A DNA stretch of 64,000 nt from Nephrocerus scutellatus (GCA_947095585.1 OX352761.1:112393890-112457889); one strand, 5' to 3'. Positions 10,901 to 24,576 are shown, numbered from the stretch's first letter. Numbers and translations: made by a program. The notes: a model not told the origin generated them from the sequence alone.

Positions 10901-11689
10901 AATACCAAATTTCTGTGTATTATGTATATGAAGCAACGGACTGCGGTTTCATACTTAAATGAATCGAATCATAACAGGGAACGACGTATGAAGTGTTACT
11001 AACTAATTCACGATGCTGTATCTTCCAAAGCGCGCTCATATTTTAACAAACATTAGTCTGTTATGTTGTTTTCACACGCCCATAGACGAAAGTAACTGTT
11101 TCATACATTATAACAAGCTTCGAAAGTAGCCGTTATAGAGTGAGTTAACATATAAAATACTTTTGTTACTTATCGCAGTCACAGCGAACACGCATTCCCA
11201 GAGTAATTTTGCATTGCGCATAGCCGGTTTAGCAGAAAAACCGGGTTTGGTCGTGTGAAAAATAGCGTACAGTACTCACAGAAAAGTGCTCATCGTGCTC
11301 GTTCGATTGTCATTTATTCAAGCTTTTAACTCGCACGATAATCTCCGCTTTCCTCACTCGTTATGTAATAAACTATATTGTTATTGTTATAAAAGGTGCT
11401 TGGTATTACGTGCAGCAGGGGTAGGTCGTCGGTAGAATTTCGAAATACGAAGTGGGATTCGGCAATGTTGCATACTATCGCTACTTTTTCTGAAGTAACT
11501 ATTGCCAATTGGCTTTATTCTTAAATCTTTCTTTATACGAAACTAACAATAAGTGTGAAATTGTTAAAAACTATAATTTTTAAAACTTAAGCCTTCACCT
11601 ATGTTAATACTTAATATCAGTATGCATTATTATTTTTAAATTATTATTAGATACTTAAATTTAATGTGTTAGCTCAACATGCCTGTAGT
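7986..11689. other. AT-rich stretch, no gene recognised
   Basis: About 3.7 kb. Open frames such as 9953-10198 plus and 10641-10901 plus have no recognisable motifs, and their composition is that of random AT-rich DNA. No RNA gene is seen. Confidence 0.45.
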
Positions 11690-12845
11690 TAATAGATTAT
11701 ATTTCTTAGTCAATTAAAGGAGTTAATGGGAGGATCAGCTCTGCGAAGCCGTTTGTATTTCGGTTGCCTTAGTAGTTCTCTAGCTAATTCGTCAGGGTGT
11801 GATTCCAGCTTCAATTGGTATTTTAGACTGCATGATGTCATTGTCTCTTTAACAGTTTTGATTCCTAGGTCTTTATGGATGTTGCTGTGGATGGTGCATT
11901 TGTAATGCTACGAAGTATCTCTGCTTGAGTTCTTTGTACAATATCTATATTTTTTATGCACTAGTTGAGCCCCATAGTTGGATACCATATGTCCATATGG
12001 GGATTAGGATCGCTTTGTATAGTAGAACCTTGCAGTCCAGAGAGAGTTTTGATTTTCTTCCGATACTGGACATTTTAAAAAACTTTATTTTTAATTGATT
12101 GCGTTTTGTTTCAATGTGCTTTTTCTATGTCAATCTTCTATCGAGATGAAGACCGAGATATTTGATATTAGTTTGTTGAGGAATTGTGATATTGTTTAAT
12201 TTTACTGCCGGACATGTACGTTTATTCAATGTGAATGTTACATGTGTTGATTTACATTCATTCGTCCTTATCCGCCAAGTTTTTAGCCAATCTTCTATTT
12301 TTTGCAGAGGTTCTTGTAATTCTCTCGATGCTGTCTGAGGATTTTTGTGTGAAAACAGTATAGCTTGGTCGTCAGCAAAAGTTGAGGTGATTGTGTCCGT
12401 GTTTTGTTTCACCTGGAACATCCTTTGGGCTAGGTAGTTTCCAAGAATTGCATGAAATTGTCTATGCAGAAGAGTTTTAATTTTGTAATTTAATCCTTCA
12501 TGCCATACTTTGTCGAAAGCTTGCGCAATATCCAAGAAAACTGCCGATCAGTATTTCTTTTCTTCTAAGGAAAGCTTGATTGTGTTCACAATTCTGTGCA
12601 CCTGTTCTATTGAGCTATGCTGCTCTCTAAATCCAAATTGGTGCTCTGGTATAATGCGACCTTCAGATAAAATAGGCATTAGTTCTTGTAGTAGCATCTT
12701 TTCAAAAAGCTTTGAAATTATCGGTCGTAGAGTTATTGGTCTGTACGACGAGACTTGTTTTTCGTTTTACCTGGCTTAGGAGGTGATTAGTAATGCTTTA
12801 CAGAGTCCGTAAAGAATTCATCGGGCCAGAATTTGTAGGTACGAT
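11690..12845 (-). mobile_element. Jockey-clade LINE remnant (reverse transcriptase to 3' end)
   Basis: Minus-strand reading in broken frames: KFWPDEFFTDSVKHY near 12830, PKPGK near 12770, then PIISKLFEKMLLQE, IPEHQFGFREQHSSIEQVHR (about 12650-12590) and FLDIAQAFDKVWHEGLNYKI (12540-12480). This is followed by AILGNYLAQR and TFADDQAILFSHKNP (12390-12340). The active site ADD is present, but about 40 residues including the PQGSVLGP segment are deleted just before it. The thumb continues LKTWRIRTNECKSTHVTFTL to TNIKYLGLHLDRRLTWKKHI, and a decayed C-terminal part (SSIGRKSKLSLDCK...WTYGIQLWGS, ITNAP) runs to about 11700. No RNase H follows, as expected for jockey. The 5' half (ORF1, APE) is absent: a 5'-truncated, dead copy. 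Confidence 0.87.
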
Positions 12846-15289
12846 TGTACAAAATCAAAAGTAACAGGTGACTGGTTACATCCAATTGTATTGGGCGACA
12901 ATTCCTTCAATTAAACCACTTAAATAACTAGGATGAATAGAGAAAGTTCGTTCCAGGTATAAAGTGGCACAAAACATTAGTATTCGAATTTCTTGAAAAA
13001 ACTGCAATTGAACGAATGTGAACCACATTGTCATGAACCATAAACTATGGTGCGTTGTGGTAGTTGATGCTCCTATGACTGATATGAAGACAAATGATTT
13101 AAGTAAGTAAGTATTCATCTTAAACTTACCCTATCCGCTCGTAAGATAGCTCTGCATCGTTTATTACTCAATTCGAACTATTTATGTATTCCTAACTTTA
13201 ATACTAGGTCCTCTTTTAAAGTTATTTTAAAATCAATATCTCTTTTTGTAGTCGGTGGACTCCTTCTTATCGTGTAAATAATAATTTATGTCTTGCAATG
13301 TCCTATGTGTTGTATGCGTAAATGTTTTTTTTTTGCATTTTTAATGCTTGGTCATGTGTGATACAAATCGATACACCAGAATAAAAAAATAATAAACATT
13401 TTAAAGTGCTTTCCAGCAGTTGGTATCAATATCAAATCGAATATAAATCAAATTTATTACACACCCATCCATTTGTTTAATGCACTAATGTATCAATTTC
13501 AAAATCACGCATTCAAAGCGAATTTCAATTGTAAAATACATTTTCTTTTAACAAATAGATGACCCGCAGATCACATCATAATATAATACTCGAAGCTTAT
13601 ACTTGGGGAGAAAACGATTTTCACTTTTCACTCCATTGAATAATTATGACGTCACACAATTTACTTAAGGTTGCTAAATTGTTTTGGTTCACTTTCTCTT
13701 CATGTTACCAAAAGGAAGATTCAATGACAATTTAATGTTTGAATGAAATATTTTTGATACTTTTAAGGGCGATAGTGTTCATCGATTACTAAATCGCTCT
13801 GTTTTGAATACATCGGCGCGGCGGTATTACATTATATTTACCCGATTACATTTATATTAATTCGATTAAGTCAATCAGGATTTAATTTCAATAAAAGAAT
13901 TTAATTAAATTGACAGTAAACTAACGATTAATTTGCGAATATTATTGTTATATAGAGAATGTGTTTAAATCCGCCCATAAAATCGATTCATTTGGAGAGC
14001 AAAAATGAAATCAAATGGAATATATGAAAAACAGTTAAGTTTTATAAGTAGCAGAGGAATAAATTATCAATTTATTAAAATTATTCATTACCGTTTGCAT
14101 GTTTCAACCGATTCAATTGGTATAAATTAAAATTTTTGTGCAAATCGTAATTCGTTAGGCGATGAATTTCAAGTGGATTTTGTTTTGGGCGGGCGGTAAA
14201 TAATCGCTATAATACAATTTGCAATTCACAATTCACGGTAAGTAGTGTAGAAGAGTACTCGAAAATATAATCCTTTTACATTTCGAGTCATCCTCTTCAT
14301 CATCTTCCCGTGGGGATCGAATGATTTTTCGAAAAACTGTGAAAATTACAATTTCAATTTACTTTCAATGGGAAGTTGTTTCCCAACACACTTGTGGGTG
14401 GTTGGGGGTATTTTGTTACATTACAATAATGCGTCGCAAAGGATTTTATCAAGTGATTAAAATTATCGTGCACCCCTTAACGCCTAATGGGCCAATGGCA
14501 AAACTGGCGATGATACCTCTTATCTGCATAATTATGTGCGTTAATATATTCCCCGCGTTACTATGTGCCGAGAGAGAGAGATAGGATTATAAAATATTCC
14601 CAATACTCCACTCGTCGTGGCGTACGCAGTGCGTTAAAGATTTTAATGAATTTTTGGGTTAAAATTTATTGTTGGCTTCGTCTGTGTAAAGTCAGTTCAT
14701 CTATGGGATCTGGCGCTTTTTGGTAAACGTGATTTTGTAGCTCTGTGCGAGAGTATTCCTGTCTTCTGTGGGAAGGGTTACTCGGTAGGCGAAAAACCCC
14801 TTTATGAACACTGAAGTAAAACTTTGCATATGGCTTCCGCATATGACATCATAATTTCATATTAATATCCTTAATTATTTCGCCTTGTGCGCAACCAAAA
14901 CGCAGTGCGTTTGTACCTAACAACAGCATTACAGCTTGATAAGTTTTCTGTGGGCAACCATAAGTGGTACGAAATTGTGTGTATCGGCTGGTGTTGAGTG
15001 TTTTATTCGAACGAGAAAATGCAAATTAAAATTCAACAGTTTCAGTATCAACGGCAGTTTTCTTCAACTGGAAGCAAATTCATAAAAATGCTATGGAAAC
15101 GATCTTATAATGCTAAGAAGGCAGCGTGGGCGTTAGGATATTAGGAAGAAGAAAATATGAGATTCTATGCACATGCGTATTAAATGTCTTCAAATCTAGA
15201 TGTGTAAACAGAGAATCCGGCAAATAATTCCACATAAATATTGTGCAACTAATGGAGGAATCTCCAAATTGGTTGGTACGTCCAAAGTA
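12846..15289. other. AT-rich stretch, no gene recognised
   Basis: About 2.4 kb with no supported coding exon. The frames at 12876-13118 minus and 14321-14584 plus are unassigned and unlike known domains. A GAGAGAGAGA tract lies at about 14572-14582. Confidence 0.45.
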
Positions 15290-17110
15290 AGGCTTAATCG
15301 TGGCTGATACTGCGACCTAAAAAGAGTTCTATGGTTTTATAGGGTGTAGCTAATCTAAGAGACTTATTGCCTCCCTAATCAAGTATAGTATATCCTTAGT
15401 AGCAGAGTTTCGCAGATCTGCCGACGAACATATTGCCTTATGGAAAATACGTCTCCTTAACCAGATCAATGCAAGGCAGAGAATGTGCACGGATGATTCA
15501 TCATCCTCCGAGCAGAACCTACATTCCGTGTCTGAGCCTAGATTAATTTTGCTAAGGTGATATCGCAAGCCACAGTGACCTGTGAGAAAGCTCACCAGAT
15601 TTCTAATGCTATCCTTGTCTAGATCAAGGATTTCTTTATAGGAAAAGGACCCGATTGTCTAACCCCTACGATATTATTCCAATGGGCCAGACAAAGTTTA
15701 CCTTCCCACTTATTAATCATCGCTGTGGTGGCTTCTCAGTTGACACTAAGGGTCTGGTCTTAAGAACGCAGATTCTGATCCAACCCTGGCTAGTTCATTT
15801 GCATATTCGTTGCCTGCAATCACTTGGTGACCAGGGACCCAACCGATTTAAATTTAAAGTCCATTATGTTGGACAATAACGCTTGCAGTGCAGCTTGGCT
15901 GACTATCTCAAAATATATAAATCGTAGCGCCAATAATACCCTTAGTAAGGTTAATCCTAGCGCTGACCTCAATGGCATGGAGTTCGGCCTGGAAAACCGT
16001 GGGACTCATTGGTATCGAGACTTTGGTGTTGGGTTCGAAAACACCAGCTCCTACTCCAGATTCCATCTTCGATCCGAGTGTGTACCATTTGACCAGATTA
16101 CACGGTCCAGTATTGTTACCTCAAATAACCTGCCGAAACACTACTCCTTGGCTATGGTGTTGGGGATAGTGCAAAACATGTCTCTTTCGGGAATTGAGTC
16201 AAGAATTTTCAGGTGTCCCATATAGTCACCTGGTTGGAACCTGACTTCTAGTTGCAGCTTAATAGTGCATCTTGCGGCCATCTTCCTGATGAAGATTGGT
16301 AGGGGTGAAAGCTCTACAACAGCTACTAATGCAGCTGTAGGGCAGGTGAGCATGGCACCCGTTATATCTAGACAGGCAATTCTTTGCAGCTTCTGAAGCT
16401 TAATTGCCGTTATCCGTTTAAGGACCTTCGTCCACCAAACGATGGCCGCGTACGTGATACTATGTTTAAAAATCATTGTATACATCCATTGTATCATTTT
16501 ACGATTAAGACTCCAAGTTTTGCGTAGAGGCGTCTACTGGCCCACAAGACCCTAGTGGCACGATCGATGGCGGAATTCCAGTTTAGCCGTTTATCCAGGT
16601 TGACGCCGAAATATTTGACCTCACTGGAATCGTGGTTCCTTTTTTGATGATAGGTCCCAACTCGGACAGTGTACGCTTCGTAAAAGGCACTAGAACGGTT
16701 TTGCAAGGAATAATGGAAGCCCTTCTCTACTGAACCATTCATGTCATTTGTAATGGTCGTGCTGTGCGTACCGCTAATTAAAATCGCCATCGTCATCAGC
16801 ATAGCCTATGTTATGGAGCAAGGTCCCACTAGGGGGACTGCCACTGTGTATGTGACAAGGATCACTCGTCCGACGAGCTAGGCCATGCAACCGCGAGCGT
16901 GTTTCGAAGTCCTTACCAGTGGCGGTAACCCTAGTGGGACCTCGCTTAATAACACCAATGGCGATGCAGCCTGATTTATGTATCTCGGCTAGAAGGTTGT
17001 CTATGACGAATGACCACAGAAGGGGGGAAAGAACACTAGCTGTAGTCACCGACACAGACACTCCCCCTATGGAGGAAGTAATAACTAAAGAAAGCAAAGC
17101 CTAATCCATT
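15290..17110 (-). mobile_element. RNase H-type LINE remnant, minus-strand copy, interrupted by a MITE
   Basis: On the minus strand the RT palm VLSPLLWSFVIDNLLAEIHK then SGCIAI (17035-16955) is split from its GYADDDGDF active site (16806-16780) by the MITE at 16809-16954. Thumb and connection follow: VKYFGVNLDKRLNW, then ITYAAIVWWTKVLKRITAIK, LQRIACLDITGAMLTCPTAA and ALVAVVELSPLPIFI (16620-16280). RNase H comes next: ESGVGAGVFEPN, TVFQAELHAIE, TIYIFSDSQAALQAL. The C-terminal knuckle is SFLTGHCGLRYHLSKINLGS then CRFCSEDDESSVHILC (15600-15490). RNase H and the knuckle lie in different frames with stops. The 5' portion (APE and RT fingers) is missing. Confidence 0.85.
16809..16954. mobile_element. 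146-bp MITE with ~38-bp terminal inverted repeats
   Basis: The left end TGTTATGGAGCAAGGTCCCA (then CTAGGG...GCCACTG) is mirrored by the right end whose reverse complement begins TGTTATTAAGCGAGGTCCCA (then CTAGGG...GCCACTG). The two 38-bp arms differ at only about eight positions. Removing 16809-16954 restores the LINE reading GCIAI-GYADD, which proves insertion. Flanks CCTA/CCAA suggest a 4-5-bp imperfect target duplication. There is no coding capacity. I cannot assign the superfamily. Confidence 0.85.
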
Positions 17111-20100
17111 GGTTTATCGAGTCCTCGATACCTCTGCTATTGATTACTCTTGCTATTAGTCGTAGCCAGTGTTACCGAAGGCACCCTCAATGACACGGAA
17201 ATGATTACCATACGCATACCCCATACTTTGTCGCAGTTTGTTAGCTATGATTTGGATTTTTACCAGAGTACTTAAAAGTAGATAGAGCAATGAATAATTG
17301 TTATATGTGAATAAGTGTGAATAATAACCCGTGCAAATTTGTGAACTGTTGCTAGTTGGGAATGAAAGTTGTAATTTTTGAATAAACGCACTGTGTTCTA
17401 CTTTTATTTGCAAAATTTATTGCGAACTCTTTAGCAAGACAAAATTTCGTAACAATATGGTCATCAATATAATCATGTTTGGACTTACAACCGGTTAATT
17501 TCTATGGATTTACTAACACAGTATCGGTCGGCCATTGCGACCAGTAAAAAGTTTTTTTTATGACAGAATAAGACTGGACTTTTGTTATAGAGCCAAGAAG
17601 ATGAAAGAAATTTAATTAGATGTTAAAAATATGCAGACACAACTGATTTGGGGTTTTTTTTTTATGCTAGGACTAAAAGCGCTGTTAAATAAATTCTTAG
17701 TTTTTAAAAGACTCCATTATTCTTGGTTCTATAAAGGCGATAAAGTAAAATCTATGTTAATAATAAATTACAATTTACATGATCTTTACAAATTAAATAG
17801 TTTCCTTTTAAACGTGATAGTAGAGGCTATGTAGACCGCTGCTGTTTTTTTGTTTACCCTTCTTCTAGATAGGAAGGTAAGTCAATTGGTTATCCTCACT
17901 GTGTTTACGAAAGCCACAAACAAACACAACACAACACAAACAAACACGTGAGTGCGGGTGCGCAGTTTTGAATCCACAGTCAATCACAGATCAAATTATG
18001 TATTTGTTAGATTGTTATTTAGATCAGTTTAGTGATCCTGTACTCCGAAAACTCTTTCGGGTCGTGGAAAAAAAGTCAATTTACCATATGCAGATATAGC
18101 GAATTTGAGTTTCGTTTTCATTTCCACCCTTACAAATCCAGCAAAAGTTAATCCTTCTTCTACTATATTTTCAGATCGATCGGATTCTGAAAGTCAGTTG
18201 TGTTAAAATAAAATATTCTTGCAAATGCTTCCCTATCGAAGTTCTCTTCTAACTAATCTAATAATTGGCATTGATATATTTTTCTATACATTTCATATAT
18301 ATTTCTTACATTATTCCGGTAACAGCTGCAAGAGCAACAAAACGCTATGCAAACCGAAACTAAGCTAAGTAAACGAAACCTTACCCGTCTATTGTCGACG
18401 GGTAGCAAGTTGCATGAATAATATATGCAGGACGTTTTTAAGATGCTAAGCGATCAAAAATTCCTTGTCATTTAGAGTCAATGATAGTGTTAAACGATCA
18501 CTCCAAGAGAAAAACTGTATGTAAGTTAAGTTTCAAAAGGTTTTTTAAAAAAATAAGCATTTGGAGTGCGTCGTCATCGTCCAATTAAGTTTTTAACGCA
18601 CTTTACTAAACGATAAAATTGGTTTGTAAAAAATTGTGTTCCTGCGTAATGCACACAACTTAACAAAAACAACAAATGTACATAGATTCTTAATAACGCC
18701 CTAACATTCTTTTGCACTTACGCATCCTCGCACTTTATTATGGAGCATTATTTTGAAATTCACAAATATACAGCCAGGGGCAGAAAGGGAATTCGTCATA
18801 AAAATCACCAAACCAGCGGCTAAGACTAAATTTATGACATTTTTTTCCTTTTTATTGGCTATAACATACAGAGAAGGAGGACATTTTTTCTTTATTACTT
18901 GGTTTTATATAACATCCTGCTTCTTTTCTATGCGTTTTCAATGCTTTTAGTACATGGCATCAATTGCTTTTCGCTTGTTATCGCAATTTTAAGGATTAAG
19001 CGATATGATAATCTGTTCCTCTTTTTGTCCGCTCCTCACTCTCCAACTTTTCGGGGTGCACACATCAGACATAGCCACTTGCAGTTTCAAAACAATGAAG
19101 ACTCGATTTATTGATCATTACTTTGCTCATAAATTGTTGCAATTGCCACACGATCGATAAAAAAAAGTTGAGGAGTAAACCACCAATTTATGAATAAATT
19201 TATTTGGGTGACGTTGTTTTTTTTATCGTTTTCTTCCACTGAAACATAAAATGACGTGTGGTTACTTTATTTACTTTGTGTACATTTTTTTATTACAATT
19301 TGCGCAGATTACCATTCCTTTTTTGTCATTATCGTTGTAATGAATGCGGGGTTATTTGATTTTTATAATCTTACCAATTTAAGATTTATTTCTTCTTAAT
19401 GTAGTACGTGCTTATTTTGCTGAAAACAGACATCAATTAAGCTTAACTCTTAAACTAAGATCAAATTTTTATATATTTAGAAACATGAATATATGTATTA
19501 ATTTTTTTATTACAACTGAGTTATTCATTCATTTAATAATTTTTCTTGTAACAATACTTTTTTTGGGATTAAAATCCAATGCTTATGGTGCATTCAAAAG
19601 GTAAGTATTAGTGGTGTCTTATTATTTATTTAGTTATTTATCAGATATGAGCAATAAATAAATAACTTACTCTCTATATCAAGCAAATTCACCTACGTGG
19701 GTCTTAACTACTTTCTATTATAGGTACTATGTATTTGCTTAAATCTATTAATACATTTTTTTGCTGGGTATTAATATGATATAATAATAATAAAACTGAA
19801 AAAAATTATTAAATATGCTTATAACTGAACAATTAAAGCTACAAATAGCATCGTCCAAAACTTAAAAACTAAATCCCTGCAAGACTTGCAGTCATGTCTG
19901 TCTGTAGAGGCAGCTACCTATGCCCACAGTTGCCTCTCATTAGGGCTAATTGTCGGCAACACTACAGTACAGTCACAAGTACTTTTTCAAATTGCCTTTT
20001 GTCTACGCGGTCTCTGTTAGGCACGCTACGGTAGTATCTCCAGATATTATTATTTCCATCCCCATCCATTTACGGGTACGTTGTTTTAAACTGGCTATTA

Positions 20101-20189
20101 TTCCGGATCCAATTGCTTCGTCCGTTACAGTCGCGCCTTGTCACAAAGTTCTCATGTTGCTGAAGCCATATTGCATGTTTCAAACGATT
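17111..20189. other. AT-rich stretch, no gene recognised
   Basis: About 3 kb. It includes an ACAAACACAACACAACACA-type tract (about 17917-17945) and no supported exon. Minus-strand frames around 20070-20230 do not match a family I know and end where LINE copy 2 begins. Confidence 0.45.
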
Positions 20190-22440
20190 CTTCTTTGTTG
20201 TTTCGCCTACGGTGCTATTTTCCCTAAGTGACGATAAAAGTAGTAAGTTCTTACAAACCAATAGCCGTGGACGTATCTGTGGCTTAGGCAAGATAAATTG
20301 GGGCACTGTCTTTTATCATGAACGCAGTAATCTTCCTCGGGCCTGTTTGATAAATACAAAAATAATCTCAACCAATTTACTGCGACACAGTTCTGTTCTC
20401 AAGATCTTGTCGCAGTTAAAATATCTTAACAAAAATGTGTTAGAAAGGCAGAAACCATTGTGGCATCTGCTTATCTCTCATATGACTCCATTAGCCTCCT
20501 CTATTAAGGGAATTGATGGAGCTGATTATAGATACTCTGAATCTAACAATATGGGTCTAATTGTTGAATACTATACGAATTCTCCGTCTGGGGAAGCAGC
20601 AAATGCATCAACAGAGGATTTCAACTGTTGAACTATATACTTAACATAGACTAAGTAATAAATAACATTGGCAAAGAGCCAACCTTTATGAACAGTCAGA
20701 GGAAAAAAGTGATTGATCTAACCCTGTCAAACGACAAGATGATCAACCACATCAAAGGATGGAAAGTGATGCAAGATATCTCATTGTCTGACCATCGATA
20801 TATTGGCTTTCAGTTAAGCGCCGAATTTAACATAATTACCGGCCGGACGAAATCCAAGAAGAATTGACTGGACGAAATTCCAAGAGTCTTTTTAGCTAAA
20901 AACTAGCTTGGAGGCGTAAAAGAAAGATCACAAATGAAGCTGAAATTGAAGAAAAAGCACAAATTATGCCTAAATCCTTAATGGATAGCTTTGTTGAGTA
21001 CAGTCCAGTCAGAAAGGAGTGGATAGAGAAAACTGTTCCTTGTTCCCTAAAAACAGATCTTGAAAGCAACGGGGATACTTATAGGAGTAAGCAGAAAGAA
21101 TATAAGGCAACAGTTAAGTAGGCTAAGGTCGAGTCCTATAGAAACTTCTGCTCCGAAATAAATCAGCAGCTAACTAGCTCTATGCAGGAGGCCAATGACA
21201 TATTACTCTATACTCACTTTCCAGGAAGCAGAGTGCTAAGGGAGACTAATAGTGTCAACTTGGCTCCAGATGGAAAAATGTCACCAGATATGATTGGTAT
21301 GCAGCAGGAAAAGTGGCTAAATCGGAGGCAATAAAATTCTCTTTTTCGTCCTTCAAGGATTTTAAAGCACCAGGTGCAGATGGTATATACCCAATAATGC
21401 TGAAACAGGATGGTAATAGACTTATAGACGAGCAAAAACTGAAATATTCATCTAGCTTGGCCTTCGAGTATGTTCCTACAGTTTATGCAATGTTAGAGTA
21501 GCTTTTATCCCGAAACCAGGCAAAAGCAACTACTCACTGGCTAAAAGCTTCAGACCAATCAGTATTTCTTCATTTGTGCTGAAAGGTCTTGAACGTTTAG
21601 TTGAGATGTATATTAGGTTGAATGTACTCAAAAGAAATCCCTTAAATGTGAATCATGATCATGATCATGAAGTTCAATACCCTAGCAGGGAAAGTTGGAA
21701 AAATTCAACTGCGATCCTTTGGGAATTTGAACCCATATTCTACACTGGTTCTCTTACCGATGAAGAAACTGGTGCAGCATGGTTCTTGGATGAGAATTCT
21801 AAGGAAGAATTCGCACTTGGAAAATGGCCACCTGTTTTTCAAACAGAAAATATTTGCTATTTTACAAGTTGCCAACTGGGGTGTCTCTAAAAAGATACAA
21901 GGACGGAACTTTGCAATATGTAGTGACAACCAAGCTGCTCTACTAGCACTGGAATCACCTTGTGTCAATTTAAAGATTGTTCTAGAATGTTAGAGAAGAC
22001 TGAACTCTATTTCAAGATGGAATTCTGTCACTCTTATCTGGGTTCCGGGAAACACAGGAATAAAAGGAAATGAATTTGCTGATGCACTTGCAAGAAGTGG
22101 TTCTTCCTATATTCCTACTGGTCCGGAACCAATAGTCAGGCAAGCTTAAATATTGGTATTCGAAGATTTATGGAAGCCGAACAGTAACAACGTTGGAACT
22201 CCATAAATACATGAAGAACTATCAAGCACTTTGTGGATAGGCCGAACAAAAACACCGCTAAGTTTATTTTGGGAATATCCAGACGGAACTGTCGGAGCTT
22301 GGTCGCTTTACTGGAATGCAATACAATACCCGACTGGAAGTCATATTTTCAAGTTGGGACTTATATTGGATCCAATATAATAATAGTCTTGCCTGGAGGA
22401 AGAAAAAACAACTACACATTTCCTTTGTAGCTTTCCTGCT
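20190..22440 (+). mobile_element. RNase H-type LINE remnant, copy 2 (APE, RT fingers, RNase H)
   Basis: The APE begins near 20250 (RGRICGLGKINWGTVFYHE, NLPRACLINTKIISTNLL). It continues after frame changes to IGKEPTFMNSQRKKVIDLTL (about 20670-20730) and QDISLSDHRYIGFQL (20770-20815). RT fingers are at 21335-21400 (FSSFKDFKAPGADGIYPIML) and 21500-21600 (broken PKPGKSNYS, FRPISISSFVLKGLERL). The RT palm with YADD is deleted. RNase H runs 21735-22110: FYTGSLTDEETGAAWFLDEN has lost the first catalytic Asp of TDGS, a frameshift lies at the Glu motif, then ICSDNQAALLALES, TLIWVPGNTGIKGNEFADAL keeps the last Asp. The order is that of I/R1-like elements, and the frames show it is dead. Confidence 0.87.
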
Positions 22441-24214
22441 TTCTTCAGGCTACCGATGAACGTTTTTGGAAGGGATACAATAACGATCGAATAACTTCGG
22501 TCGTTGAAACTAGATCAAGTCCTGAGCCACGGCGCCCACCGGTATGTTAGTATGCATGATCATTAAACAACTAAATCTATAAGTCCTGTCCTCCCGCGAT
22601 GTTGTACAAAAAATTAAACACGTTAAGGAGCAGGGCGTTGCTTAATTTATAAGGGCATTTAAAAAGTTTATTAGAATGATTTCTTAGATAGTTAAGAAAC
22701 GCCAAAATAGATAACATATAGACTCGAAATCAGGATAAGTGTACAAGGAGAGTACAGGAAGTAGAAGATGCATAATCAGAGAAGACAGATATTCAGATAT
22801 TATTTTATTCTTTTATATTTTTATCAGCATGAACATAATAGTTGTTTTTCAAGCCCAATATAACTTTAAATTATTAAAATAAACATGCTTTTTTAAGCAA
22901 AAAAGTGTTTTAACTGCATGGTACTGTATGGATTGTTTTTTTTAAGACATGCCTTAATCAGTTTCATTTGGTACACATTGAGAGACCAACTAAACTTTTC
23001 ACTTTTATTTTATTCTTTTAATGTTGAAAACGCTGCGACGAGTCAGCATGTATTTTTAAATTTTTTTTCAATATCCGGAACTGTGTTTTTTTCAATCTTA
23101 TAAAATGGTTTAAACCATAAATATTCAATATCCTGAAACCTTTCAATGAATATAATGATAATAATAATCAGCATGTGGTATATGGCCTATTTTGTGGGGA
23201 GATTAGTGTTTAGCATCAGAAGTGTGGACATTCTTCGAACCCTTATGCTCAGAGCTTCGCTCGATCAAAAATTATTTTTCGCACATTGAAATGGCAGTAA
23301 ACAAAATATAAATTTTTCACATATGATTACACACAAAATAACACACAGTGGCACGAGAAGATACAGAAAAAAAGGGTGATCTGCTCGTGCCATAAATCTC
23401 ACATAGTTAAATAACCATCGAAAGGACTGAACGCAGCAAACAGCGAAACCAAAAGGCACGAGCGCAGGACGTCGACGCATTTACTGATGCTGTATGTATT
23501 TGTCAACAGCACACCCTTTAACGCGGGTGAATCCTTTTCTTGGTTGTGCGATTTTGTTTTGATCACTTCGACCACACTAACTTAGAAATTATGAGCGTCC
23601 TTTGTGTATTGATTCGATTATCCAGCACGTAAAAGGAGACACACTTGCTTCGGGCCGTTATGATGGCTGCACTCTAGGACGCACTTTGAGCTCGCCAAAT
23701 GAATAGTTATGCTTCATGGATATTTAACATTGAGGGTTGTTCTTTGGCAGCATTAGAAGGATAATGCGTGATTTTGGATATTGACAGTCGTCGTTAGTTG
23801 ATTTTTTTTTCTTCTTAGTTCTAAAAGAGCGACGAGCGAATACCACTTTCGTGTTTGCTTAACCTATAACCCACCTCTACCTCAGGCTGGATTCAATTTA
23901 CGACTGTTTTTCTTTATCCCTTTGCTTGGACATTCTATTCAGTTATTCATGTTTTTCATGTTTGTTGTTACTTTGCTTGGCCATAAATATAATTTAATAA
24001 TCGAAGAACTAAAAGGCTTTTAGTTCATGTTTATGTGCAATGGAGAGCAAAATAAAATATAAAAATTTCCTGCTGCTTGTTGATTTCCCCCAAAATATCT
24101 TGTATTTTTCGATAATAAATTCAATTTCATTTCTATTTTACCATAATTTTTAATATCATATGAACTTCAAATATATGCTTATAGGACTTCTTCGTTTCAA
24201 ATGCCAGAAATATC
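22441..24214. other. AT-rich stretch, no gene recognised
   Basis: It contains a 20-bp minus-strand match to the SINE head (22522-22541, TGAGCCACGGCGCCCACC). Otherwise no gene or repeat is recognised. Confidence 0.45.
22522..22541 (-). repeat. Possible SINE head fragment
   Basis: The minus strand reads GGTGGGCGCCGTGGCTCAGG, matching the head and A box of the SINE family. The B box and body are absent, so this could be chance or a short remnant. Confidence 0.3.
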
Positions 24215-24430
24215 AGGGAAATATTGCTCTTTTTCCAAGAAAGAAAGAAGGAGGGAATCCTATCAATACGCAATGCACACCGTGTTGCAAATACTGCAGA
24301 GGAAAATAAGGTTATCTTTTCGCCGATCTCAAAGGCATCTTGGAGCGATGGGAAGATCACTTTCATGAGTTGATAAAAGGCCAACTAACTGAGATATTAA
24401 AGGTTCTAGCAACAAGCGACGACCAAGAAT
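24215..24430 (+). mobile_element. Small LINE fragment, RTE-like pre-RT segment
   Basis: The plus strand reads a run ending DLKGILERWEDHFHELI (about 24330-24378). It resembles the ...I(M/L)ERWREHFxELLN segment that precedes the RT fingers in RTE-type elements. Frames before and after are broken. Short evidence, so only moderate confidence. Confidence 0.45.
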
Positions 24431-24576
24431 AGACAAGGTTAGCGAGCGATCATTGAATTTGAATTGTCGTTGAGATTGAAAATCTTTATGCACATTATAG
24501 TCATTTATATGTATGTAGGAAAACTTAAAAGAATTTTATTTTTCGAACGAACAAATATAATTAAATTTTAATAATA

